DNA of 64,000 bases from Diphasiastrum complanatum. Its lineage: Eukaryota > Streptophyta > Lycopodiopsida > Lycopodiales > Lycopodiaceae. Positions 24,593 through 34,735 of this stretch are shown here, piece after piece; the first letter of the stretch is position 1; every line of letters begins with the position of its first letter. Made by a program: the position numbers and the translations under genes. A model generated the notes under the pieces. The model worked only from the letters and a program-made list of their open reading frames with translations, was not told where the DNA came from and ran no database searches. Where the stretch lies: positions 74,314,857 through 74,378,856 of the forward strand of contig CM055092.1 in NCBI GenBank assembly GCA_029204225.1, given 5' to 3'.

Positions 24593-25336
24593 GTTTTGTT
24601 TGGAAAAGACAGAGAAAAAAAAAAGGAAAAGAAAAAGTGAGAAAAGATTGATGAGCAAAAGTTCGAAAAGTCATCAGAATGGAAAAAGAGGAAGGAAAGT
24701 ATTTTTGGCAAAAAATGACTTATAAAATCATTGTTTCGGTCATATGTTGCCTATACAGTATTGGAAAACTTCGCTAAGCTTTCAGATTGTACATCCACTT
24801 CAGATATATCTATATTGAGTTGGGCGAAGGTTCTTTTCCAGAAAAAGTGTCTTTTTTGAGTTAGGCGAATGATCAACAATATGCCATTTTGGGAACCTTT
24901 GCCGAGCACCTTACTCTCCTTAGAAACCTTCGCTGACATGCTAGATGGTCTTAAAATGTCAAAATTAGGTCGGCCATAGGTTCAGATCTTGAAAAATTGC
25001 ATTTATGACAGTATTTGGGCGAAGGTTCATCCTTCGCCAACCCTGGAAAACGTTTGCTGGATAGCTTCAGAGCCTCAGAAACCTTCGCCGAGATTTTTAT
25101 AGCCTACTTTCACGGTACTATACAAGCCTGCAAATTTTTGTTCAATTTTGATCGGCCAAACTAGTATTCAGTGTAATGGACCCTCCAAATTCACCTATAA
25201 GTTGGCTGAATTCGATTCATTCCTCACTTGTGCTAGCGAAGCTCTTGCCAATTTTTCTAGTGACCAAAGCCTTCAAAACTTTCTGAACTATTTTTTGCTA
25301 TACACTCGCGCATATTACTTTTTGTTTCTGATCAAC
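24593..25336 (+). other. Spacer after integrase with AACCTTCGCC motifs and decayed TATA
   Basis: Copies of the leader motif, in both orientations, occur near 24768, 24821, 24893, 24923, 25018, 25031 and 25077. A block at 25188-25260 is conserved with element B (30700-30630). In B it contains CTATATAAGG; here it reads CCTATAAG. This could be a promoter for the third ORF. The frame through it is also open (KFTYKLAEFDSFLT), so coding cannot be excluded. Confidence 0.6.
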
Positions 25337-26576
25337 ATGTCTTCCACAGATACATCCCAGTCGTCTCGTTATACTATCCATCATGATGTCCCATCTGCAA
25401 CAGATATCATGATCCTTCCTAGCACAAGCATGGTCACTCAATGGATGACCCTTGCGAAGCCTCTGCTTACTGCAATGGGTATTCATGAGAGAGCCTTCTT
25501 AGGGAGAATCAATATGGATTTTATCACAGAAATCCAAATTTTACATCACTTTCCAGGGAGCCACACACAAGGTGCGTGTGATTGAGGCCGCCCTTGCTAC
25601 TATAGGGATAGCATCTGGGACCCAAGCCTCACCAAACCATAAGAAAGCCAAATACGCTATTAAGCCTTATATTGAACTTACAAATGATTTGCATTGGACC
25701 AATGACGACTACCTCCTAGAAGCCATTACTAAGTCTGCCATACATGCCACTGCCCAGCTTCTTAATAATTTTCTGATGGTTGGCAACCTCAAGAAAGACC
25801 GCATTACTTCTCAGATCTTGCATAGGATAGTTGAGTCATACGTCAAGATAGGCAAGGCCCCTCTGGAACCATATAATTGGTTCAAGACTATTTTTGGTGA
25901 GCTCAAACGAGCCATTAAGAGCAATACCAAGTAGCAGTTTGTTGTTGGCCCCTTGTTATCTCTCCTAGCAACCTCCCACCTTGAAAATAAAATCCATGTG
26001 TTTCACCTGGATTCTGTGTTTTCTATTAATGAAGAAGCATCGGCCGAGTCATCTCACCAGACCTCCAACTCACATAGTCGATGTCATCCACGCATCAAGA
26101 TCGTCATTCCTAACTCGCCTTCCGTGTCATGACGTCGTACTAGGCAAACATCGTCAACTGCGCTTCCACCCCCTGCTACTGTTGGCACTGAAATCCCTAT
26201 TCCCCCCGCCTCTGATGCTTCCCTCGGCTCTGCTTCCTCTCACGGATAATCTATGACATTGGGGCTACCATTACCATCACAGTTGCCCAGGGCGCCTCAC
26301 CCCCACACACAAAAGTTGTTTCTCCTCGAAATGCCCCAGAGCCCTACGCCCTTTGAACTCCAATCTCCTGGAAGAGGATTCAAACAAATCCATGATACTA
26401 GTGTTGAAGATTCATTCCAGTCACCCCAACAACCTCAAACTGAAGCCACACCAGCCACACTTCGAGTCGAGCAAGCTGCCAAATCACCAAAGCAGTTCGA
26501 CGCCACTGTGCATGAGGGCGACTTCATCTACAATGTCAGATTAGAACCAGATCATGAGAGATGGTACATATCCTAA
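25337..26576 (+). pseudogene. Third ORF of element A (unrecognised protein), 5' part
   Basis: It starts MSSTDTSQSSRYTIHHDVP. It aligns over about 200 residues with element B (MASSSSKDSGAKHVIQRDIP): shared stretches include LLxAM, EINM or RINM, AIKPYI / LIKPFV, YLLEAIT / YLIEAIT, NFL, KDRI, IVES, PYNW / PYDW and GPLL. A frameshift lies near 25575 and stops follow 25931. After about 26050 it becomes Ser/Thr/Pro-rich (RRTRQTSSTALPPPATVG), as in B. I see no signal peptide or clear membrane segment and do not recognise the family. Position after integrase matches the env-like ORF of Athila elements, but it does not look like an envelope. Confidence 0.65.
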
Positions 26577-27876
26577 TGATGGAGTACGTGGTATATGATG
26601 TTGATCTAGTTTGTCTTATGTTTGTGAGCCAATAGGGACGGAGATGGTTACTCGGAGAGCTTATGCTCAAGAGAGTACTCATGTGAGATGCATGGTTATA
26701 TGCACAATTGGTGATCTCCATTTTGTGGTGTCACGTGTATGTCTTTATCTACCATTATTTGATAAACAAGATGCAGTTTATTGGTTAGATCTAGTTGGAT
26801 GATGTCATACATTCTGATATTGGTTTACTCCAATACAAGGGATATTCTCCAAAATACCTCTTGGAGTCGAAAATATTTTTTTATGACTCCCACTATTTTC
26901 CAGATAAAAATGAAAAATAGTGGGAGTCATACATGTAGAAGGCTAGAAAGAATTATTGGTACTAAAGTCTAATGTGTATAATAATGGTATGTAAAAAAGT
27001 ATGTGAACATTGTTTTTTTTTTTTTCATTTTGACTTTCAAATCACAACTATTCAAGTGACAAGTATGGATTTTGAATAACAACGCCTAGGGAGCCTAATG
27101 TGAGTACTAAAATAGGAATATCTTTCTTTATCGATTTTTTTTATGTGTTACTCACAAACTTGCAAAATATGAGTATAAATTCCCAATATCTAAGCTCGAC
27201 AAGTCTAATGTAGGAATAATGCAAGTGTGTAAAAAAAAATGTAACTGCTTTTTTATTCATCTTCTTGATCACAACTATCCATGTGGTGTATATAAAGCCC
27301 TTGGGAGCCTGATATTGTTGGAAACAACACTTTGTCAACATATCTACCTATTATAAAATTGTTATGGAATAATATTCTTAAACTGTGGAATTGAAAGCTA
27401 CTTTAGAAAAGATCATACATATGCTCAGAACATGAATAAAAAAAAATAGTAATTGGAGCTGGGTAATGCACTTCTACTTTATTCAAATAATATCAAGCAT
27501 AAATAGTCTGTAAAACAATTTAGCTACTGCTACTACATCTCTACTTATTTTGATTTTAACAAATGGTAATCTTAACTCACTAAATAATTTGGTACAACAA
27601 CATCTTATCAATTAAATGTAATGATGAATTACATCTATTTATGGCTGTGCATTAATGTCTTAAAGTCTGTGTTGGCAATGGCTTTGATTCCCAAAAATAA
27701 CATGGCATTTTTTTCTACTATGGGGTCCTATAGTTTGTATTTCGACTCTGAAGATTGAATTTTATTTCATCCTATATTTTAATCCTTTGCTACAGTGGTC
27801 GCATTCTGCATTTTGAGCTTGTGGATCAATATTATATTTTCACCCGAAGAATTGAAATTTTATTTCAACCCTAGAT
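26577..27876. other. AT-rich filler, no gene recognised
   Basis: It contains a perfect 18-bp hairpin at 26882-26931 and two diverged copies of a ~240-bp unit starting near 26986 and 27226 (both carry ATCACAACTAT and GGGAGCCT). No coding motif was seen. Confidence 0.5.
26882..26931. repeat. Perfect hairpin, 18-bp arms, 14-nt loop
   Basis: The arm TATGACTCCCACTATTTT at 26882-26899 is perfectly complementary to 26914-26931. Pairing does not extend beyond the arms. Confidence 0.85.
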
Positions 27877-27973
27877 TGTTGGATTTCTGTAGACTAACTT
27901 ATTTACAAGTATGTACAAGTATTCATAATAGGTCCACATTATGTTAGTGTTCATCAAAGATAGAAATCTAACA
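27877..27973 (-). repeat. Short copia-type 3' LTR (97 bp)
   Basis: On the minus strand it starts TGTTAGATTTCTA and ends GAAATCCAACA. It follows a purine tract (27974-27984, minus reading AAGGGGGAG) that lies downstream of copia RNase H sequence. The ends form an imperfect 12-bp inverted repeat. The LTR is very short for a copia element. Confidence 0.6.
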
Positions 27974-28115
27974 CTCCCCCTTAGTGTGGATCTTGGAAAA
28001 TCTTGATCTTCAAATTTTATAAATTGTTAAACATATTATGATTTTGAACTGATCCTACATTCGTAAAAGTGTCCACTACCATAAATTGAGTTCTACAAAA
28101 TGTAAGTGCGATCTC

Positions 28116-28260
28116 TCAACTAAGTACTTTGTTTCTGGCATAGTGATACTTTATCTCATTGTGCTTGGACCTAGAATAAAATATAGAATTAAGAGACAAA
28201 ACTCTAGTACGTTGATTATCACAATAAACTGTCGTAGGCTGTGAAGGAGTAATATGGTCA
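28116..28260 (-). pseudogene. Copia RNase H C-terminal fragment
   Basis: Minus-strand reading TTVYCDNQRTRVLSLNSIFY then SRSKHNEIKYHYAR is the conserved C-terminal RNase H of Ty1/copia elements (YCDN..., H.R.KHIE.). It sits upstream of the purine tract and LTR at 27877-27984, as expected. Confidence 0.8.
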
Positions 28261-28680
28261 ATAGATCTAAAACTAAGGGAGGTCTCCAGTTTATGGAATA
28301 TTGCTGACCAAAAGTGACCAGTGAACTTAAAATCTCTATCAGTCACTTAGCAATCCATACATTTGAGATACTCTTTCAACAAATATCTGGGCTAAATCAA
28401 AAGTCTTAATAGTCACCTTAACTGATATGAATGCATCCTATTTAGTTGACTTGTCCACTACAACCCAAATAGAATCATTTTGTCATTGGGTCTTTGAAAG
28501 TCCAACTACAAAGTCCATTGATATACTCTCTCATCTCTTATCAAGGATATCCAATGGATGCAATAAACCATCAACTTCAAGGCGTTCAGCCTTCGCTAGT
28601 TGACAAGCTTGAATCTAATCACGTATGACTCTTGGCCAATAAACTTTTCTTCTGACCAAGTCAAAGAACACTGTGTATAG
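28260..28680 (-). pseudogene. Chromovirus integrase fragment
   Basis: Minus-strand reading gives QACQLAKAERLEVDGLLHPL, SISMDFVVGLSKTQ, VVVDKSTK, QMYGLLSD and RDFKFTGHFWSAIFHKL, a degraded integrase core like that of element D (CQLNKAERVSSLGLLHPLEI). Several stops are present. It joins a copia fragment on one side and the element B third ORF on the other. Confidence 0.8.
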
Positions 28681-28699
28681 CGGGATATTCTACACAAAG

Positions 28700-30447
28700 T
28701 ATGTCATGGGACGCTTAGGACGCTTCAGCTTGAAGCTCCCGCACCTTCGTGGAGGCCTTAGTCAGCGAGTTGGAGAGGCTTTGGGTATATTTGTTGAGGC
28801 CTTCCTCCTTCTGCTACAGCTTGGCAATCTCCTGGTGCCCTGCTTGTTCGTGTTGCTGAGCCAAAATCAGCTCTTGCTGCAGCTTGGTGAGATCTGCTCG
28901 CAGCTGTGTATTACTTGTTGCTAGGTATAGTACCCTGCTTTTCAGAATAGCTTTGGTCGCTACCGCATCCAGGATGTATTTTCCCAGAGTCTGGTACGCC
29001 GTCGTTAGATCTGTGAGAGGAGTCGGTACACTGGCACTAGCAAGGGCTTGTGTTGTATCGGCCCCGATGACTTGTGGAATCCCGTCGTCATTATCTTCGA
29101 TCAGGTTCTCATTGGACCTGATGCCATCTGGGGCGGTAGGATCATTCCGATCTGGCAATGGTACAAACATTGTTTGGACAAATGCGTCATCAAGCAACGG
29201 TTGGTTGCCCTTGGCAACCTTTGTTGGCAAAGCGGGTGGGGTTTGAAAAATAACTGTGGAAACAGGGGTGAGGACGGTTTGTCCGAACGAGAGGATGGGA
29301 GGAACAGAGAGAAACTGGAGGGTGGTGTGGAGTATGGAAGAAGTTGAGGATGGAGCAGAAAGTATCTGGCGTGGGGGTGAAAATTTGATAACTTGCATCC
29401 ATGCCAGAGTGTAGGAGGACAGTTGTGAATCAGAAGGATTGAATGGAATGGAAGCAACGGTGGCGGCAGGAGTGATGGAAGATGCGATGGTGATGGATGG
29501 AGTAGTGGACACTGGAAGAGAAGTAGGAGTGGTATCAATAAAAGAAACGGGGATGGAGACATAAACAGATGTGGATGAAACCGGAAGAGAGGTAGTGATA
29601 ACAGAAATCGGAGTGGGGGGTTGCACAGAAGAAGAAGTGGTGGTTGTTGATGGGGTGGTTAGTGCGGTAGTGGAGGTGCGTCTTCGGGTAGCAGGTGGAG
29701 ATGTGGATGTAGAGGCAGCGCCACACATTCGTTTGTTGGCCGTTGTGTTAATGACTGCAGGTTGGGAGGAGGTGGATGCCTAAGATGGCGGATAAAGGTT
29801 AGTGTGTGGCACAAGGGTAGACAAAAGGGATGAGCATTGGAAACTGCACACTTTCGCCTCGAGAAGTGCGCAGACAAAGTTATACAACAGGGGGCCTGCT
29901 GCGATTCGCTCACGGTTGTTAGGTTTGATGGAGTTGGTTAGTTCTCGAATAAGGAAGCTATGCCAGTCATATGGCACAACGGAGGGGTTAGGGAATTCCA
30001 GAAAGGATTCCACTATCTGACTCAGCAGCGTAGACAGGATTCTGTCCTTGCAAAATGTTGAAATAACCAGAAAGTTAATCAACAGATGCGCAGCCGCCTG
30101 AATGACGGGTTCCGTGATAGCTTCTATCAGGTAACCATGTTAGTCTGGATGGGGATTTCTGTTGTGGTTTGGGTGACGAACGGTTTGATCAGAGCTTTGG
30201 CATGGCGATGGGATATGGGAGCCTTGTCCTCCTCCCAGGTGGCATATGCGTGAAGGGCGAGGCCCATGTTAATCTCAGAATGGAAGAGCGTCGGGTAAAA
30301 ACTCATTGCCGCTAGAAGTAGACTGGCTGTTTGTAGCCATGGTTGGATCAGAGTGTCAGAGGGTAGAGGCCAAATCTGTGTGGCCTCGGGGATGTCACGC
30401 TGGATCACATGTTTGGCGCCAGAGTCTTTAGAGGATGAGGAGGCCAT
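28700..30447 (-). pseudogene. Third ORF of element B: conserved domain, Ser/Thr-rich region, coiled coil
   Basis: It starts MASSSSKDSGAKHVIQRDIP at 30447. The N-terminal ~220 residues align with element A. There is a frameshift near 30125 and one in-frame stop at 29780. From about 29740 the frame runs through a long Ser/Thr/Pro-rich, mucin-like region (RRRTSTTALTTPSTTTTSSS), an acidic stretch (NENLIEDNDDG) and a heptad-rich helix (LRADLTKLQQELILAQQHEQ). That helix continues past a stop at about 28814 to about 28700, where the element is cut off. No membrane segment is obvious. I do not recognise the family. It could be an extra structural protein or a captured host sequence. Confidence 0.7.
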
Positions 30448-30680
30448 GTTAGCAATGATTATTAGTGGTCGAGAAAATAGAAAAAAACGGTGAAAAATGG
30501 ACAGAAAACTGTGAATAACGAGTGTTGGGTGATAAGGAGTGTAGTTCAGAGCATAGATCGGTGTTCAGTAATATCAGATGACAGCTGGTAGGAAGTTTGG
30601 TTGCAAACAAAAAACTTGGTAATTTTGGAGTAAATTTTGGTAGAGCTTCGCTAGCAAAGGTGACAAATGACTCGAATTCA

Positions 30681-30694
30681 GCCCTTATATAGCG
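30681..30694 (-). promoter_or_regulatory. Candidate TATA box upstream of element B third ORF
   Basis: The minus strand reads CGCTATATAAGGGC, about 235 bp before the ATG at 30447. The surrounding ~70 bp is conserved in element A (25188-25260), where the TATA is decayed. It may start a separate mRNA for the third ORF. The frame through it is also open, so it may instead be coding. Confidence 0.4.
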
Positions 30695-30759
30695 GAATTT
30701 AGAGCGCGTATTAGGTGAAATAGACTTCCCTTGTTCAGCTCCATCCAAATTTTGGCAGG

Positions 30760-31502
30760 CACCTTCCTCACAAAATTCTAAGACCTCAGAGAAGTTTGCG
30801 AGAGTTTAGAAGGTGATTTGACTGCTATGCGAAGGTTCTGCGAGGGTTCAAGCTGTCTACGAGGGTTCAACTCTCGCAAGAAGTGATCTCTCGCACAACT
30901 TGTTCCTGTGATTGGATTTTCAAGATCAGACCATGTAGGCAGGCTAATTTCACTACTCTGACACCTTGTGAGGGTTGGTAAGATGATCTTGATGCTCTAC
31001 GAGGGTTCTGAAAATTCAGCTTTTGGGAACTCTCGCATACACTAAAAAATGATGATTCCTCCATTAAGAACTCTCGCAGAGATTTTCATGGATTCATCTA
31101 GGTCAGATCTAGTGACTGTCCAATTTTCAAGAGCTATCTCCCAGGGAATCTCAAAAAATCATGAAAAAACTGCTTTTCATAGTGTTTTTGATGAGATCTT
31201 GAGATTCTCTGATTTTTAACTTTTGTAAACTGGTAATCAGCTTCATCCAAGCTTGATCTGACTGTTGGTAATTTTCTGGAAGGTTTGATGGATTCTTGGT
31301 AGTAGATCCATCAGTCAATCTGATGATTTGCTTTTTTTTTTATCTTATCTGGATCTGGATCCTCCTTGGATTCTAATGGATTTTCCAGATCTGGCTGAAT
31401 CTTGATGGATCTAGTTTGATTTGGCTTGATCTCCTTAGATCTAGCGGTGATGGCTGAGCAGATTAGCTTTTTGTAACGTGCCACTCCCAATCTGGATCTG
31501 TC
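30760..31502 (-). other. Spacer after integrase of element B, repeated TCGCA motifs
   Basis: Between integrase and the third ORF there are many copies of GCGAGGGTT / AACTCTCGCA-type motifs, for example near 30800, 30833, 30845, 30860, 30880, 30888, 31000, 31030 and 31068. This parallels the spacer of element A. Confidence 0.7.
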
Positions 31503-32444
31503 TCACTGTGGTGGCCAGTACTTGTGCCACCAGCTACCGTTGATGGGTGTGTCGAATGGCATCCCATCTAGCATTTCTAAGTTCGTGGCTTCATGATTAG
31601 GAATTTTCTTGATCCTATAAGGAACTTCGCCAATGAATTGTAACTTCTCCTTGATCGCCTTGGTTTTATACATCAAGACCAGATCTCCTGAACGAAAACC
31701 CTTCTTTTGTAATCTGCGATCATGCCAAGCTTTGCGTCTTTCCTTTTCAGCTGGCAGTGCATGCACAACTAGTAAGCGTGTTTCATAGAGTTTATGCAGA
31801 GCTTCATGGCATAGCTGTAGAGATTTGGACTCATTAAGATGTTTTGTGGTGGCAATCCTTAATGAAGGAACTAAAAACTCTACTGGCATCACAGCATCCT
31901 GACCATATACCAATTGGAAGGGTGTTTGATCAGTGCTCCCTTTATATGTTGTCTTGAATGCCCACAGTGCAGCATGCAACTTGTGTTCCCAATCTGATCT
32001 GCTAGCTTCAACTGTTTTCGTGAGCACTCTACACAGGATCTTATTGGATGATTCTACTTGCCCATTACCACGAGGATAATTATGCGTACTGTTTCTATGG
32101 ATCACGAAGAATTCCTCCAACAGGACCTTGCTGGTCTTGTTGATGAAATGGCCTCCGTGATTACTGACTAGCTCCACCGGGCATCCGAAGCACACAATGA
32201 TATTTTTATAAAGGAACTTGGCAGTGGTCCTAGCATCAGCTACTCTTTTGGCCTTGGCTTCAACCCATTTGGTGAGGTAGTCTGTGGCTACGATTAGGTA
32301 TCGAGCCTGGGAACTCCTTGTTGCAGGGTGAATTGGACCAATATCATCCAATCCCCATTTTTTGAATGGTGCTTGGGCTAAGACTGGGTGCAGTAGGTCA
32401 TAGTTCAATATCGTTGTCTCCTTTCCCTTTGGCACACATCGCAC
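31503..32444 (-). pseudogene. Integrase of element B
   Basis: It is open for 313 codons. Catalytic region: WGLDDIGPIHPATR, then VSNHGGHFINK where the second Asp is Asn, then GNGQVESSNKI. The C-terminal part reads RSGDLVLMYKTKAIKEKLQF then IGEVPYRIKKI, and ends NGSWWHKYWPPQ. The finger lies just upstream (32445-32602) with shifts. There is no chromodomain. The same loss of a catalytic Asp as in RT and RNase H would make it inactive. Confidence 0.9.
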
Positions 32445-32602
32445 TTTTTCAAGTATTCCTCCGTATCTTTATGAATCATTGGCCACCAACATCCTGATTG
32501 CAGGATCTTGCGAACTGTAATGTCAGATGCAAAATGACCCCCACCCATGCCTTCATGTGAAAGCGAAATGATCTGGGTAGTCTCATGAGGAAGAATACAC
32601 CA

Positions 32603-34700
32603 TCAAAGAATTCCATCAAGACCTCTTCGGTACAACTGGCTGGCAATCAGCTGATAAGGTTTAGCCTTCAAGATCAATTTTTGTTGTTCCGCCTTTGGTA
32701 GTGATTTGTCTGGTTGGCCCCGCATTAGATATTCAACAATGTCGGCAACCCATTCTGGTACTGTGTCCACATAAAATAAGGCAGCATCTGCCAACTCATC
32801 ATCGGGTTGGATTGCAATCTCCTTTCCCTTGATTCGTGACACATGATCTGCCATGTAGTGTTGTTTTCCCTTGCGAACTACTATCCAAAAATCAAACTCC
32901 AATAACAGAAGTAGCCATCTAGTGATTCTTCGGGTGTTGTAAGTTTTATTAATGAGATAGAGCAAGGGTTGATGGTCCGTATAAAAAGCAAAATGTGTGG
33001 CCATCAAGTAATGTCAAAATTTCTTAACCGCATATATTATTGCCAATGCTTCCCGCTCTGTGGTTGAATAGTTCATTTCGGTATTACTAAGTTGTCGGCT
33101 TGCAAACCAGATTGCAAAATCCTTTTTGTGTTCACTTGGTTGGGTTAAGACTGCTCCAACTGCATACTTCGATGCGTTTGTATGCACGTGAAACTCAATG
33201 GACCAATTGGGTGGGCATAAGATTGGTGCTGAAACCAATGCATCCTTAAGCTTTTGGAAAGCCTTTAGGGCCTCCTCATTCCAATGTGGATCCATTGTGA
33301 TTTTGTAGATTGGTCTAGCTAACTCCGCAAAATCAAGAATGAAGATCCTATAATAGTTAGCATGACCCATGAAAATGTAGACCTCGCGGATTGTCCCCGG
33401 TGGGGGTAGATCGATAATGATCCTAATCTTTGATGGATCTGTGGCGATCCCGTGTCTTGACACTATATGGACAAGAATCAAACCATGTGTCACCCAGAAT
33501 TGACATTTTTCTGGATTCAGGGAGATCTGGTATTCGCGACATTTTTGTAACACCTTCTCCAAATTGGATAAGTGTTTTGAATCTGGTCCATGCATGCACA
33601 GATTGTCCAAGAAAATTTTGAGAAATTTTTGCAAATAATCTTTGAATGTCGCCTGCATGACTCGCTGGAAAGTGCTTGGGGCATTGCAAAGTCCAAATGG
33701 CATCACTTTATAGGCATAGGTTCCCCATTCCATGGCAAATGTTGTCTTGTGCTGGTCCTGGGGGGCTATTTTCACTTGGTTGTAGCCGCTGAAGCTGTCC
33801 AGAAAACTGTAGGCTTCGGCGCCAGCTACCCTGTCGAGGACACTCTCCGTAAATGGTAAAGGAAAATGGTCCTTTTTGGTGACTGCATTTAGCGCCTTCA
33901 AATTCACACAGATCCGTATTTTGTCATTCTTCTTGGGTACTATAACTATCGGCGATACCCATTCCACGTGCTCGATCTTGTAAATGAAATCTGCATCCAT
34001 CAGCTTTTGCAACTCCTGCTTGATCAGTTCTGTATAATTCGGGTTGCAGCGGTAGTAACGGCTCACCTTGGGGACTGCTCCGTCCACCAAGGGTATGGTA
34101 TGTTGGACTATTGTTGGTGGAATGCCCTTTAGATCACTATAGCTCTAGGCAAAACAATTTTTATATTCCACCAACAAGGATCGTAGTCTCTTGTATAGCG
34201 TGGGTGTTAACTGCTCTCCCACATGCACTATCTTTTCTTCTTCTCCTGGCTCCGCAAGATTCATTGGCTATGTTCGTGCAGGTTCCTTGAAGACTTGTTC
34301 TACTGGTGCCTGAATTTGATCAGGTTCTCGCTGGGCTTGGGGCATCAGGATTACCACGTCGTCCAAAGTATAATTCTTGAAAGTATCATGCATCTTGAGA
34401 TTCCTCTTTCAGCATATTGATCTTGGCCCGACTGGTCATTTTTTGATTTTTTGTCACCTGTGTAGAAGATGACGATGTATCTAAGTCCAATTGGATTGAC
34501 TTTAAGTAATCCAACACCTTCTTTTTGCCCTTTTTTGTCATTTTGGGGGGTTCATCCTTGTTGTCTTTCTTCGGGACTACTGTGACATTCGCCTCATGGT
34601 TGCAAATATCAATGTCTACTGTAGCTATCGCCTCTTCGGGTAGGTCACTCCATCGGATCACTTGGTTGTAGCGTTGCTTCAACTGATTCTTCTTATTCAC
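32603..34700 (-). pseudogene. Reverse transcriptase and RNase H of element B
   Basis: 34700-34386 encodes the protease-RT linker (RWSDLPEEAIATVDIDICNH). A frameshift follows near 34386, and the RT is open from 34090 to 33014. Motifs are IVIVPKKNDKIRICVNLKAL, FLDSFSGYNQVKIAP, FGLCNAPSTFQ and FLDNLCMHG, where the second catalytic Asp is Asn. RNase H reads FHVHTNASKYAVGAVL, with the expected TDAS changed to TNAS, then TDHQPLLYLIN and HYMADHVSRI. The conserved order and long open frame show a fairly recent element disabled mainly by Asp-to-Asn changes and a few shifts. Confidence 0.9.
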
Positions 34701-34735
34701 AGGTGCCTTGGGTGGATCGATCCTTGAGACTTTTG

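Larger units (their letters stand above)
28690..34735 (-). mobile_element. Athila-like element B, truncated at both ends
   Basis: On the minus strand this holds the end of the protease-RT linker, RT, RNase H, integrase, a motif-rich spacer and a long third ORF. LTRs, gag and protease are missing. Protein motifs match element A closely (for example DLKGIPPTIVQHTIPLVDG versus DLKGIPTSGIEHTIPLVPD), but the two are diverged and are separate insertions of one family. Confidence 0.85.
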
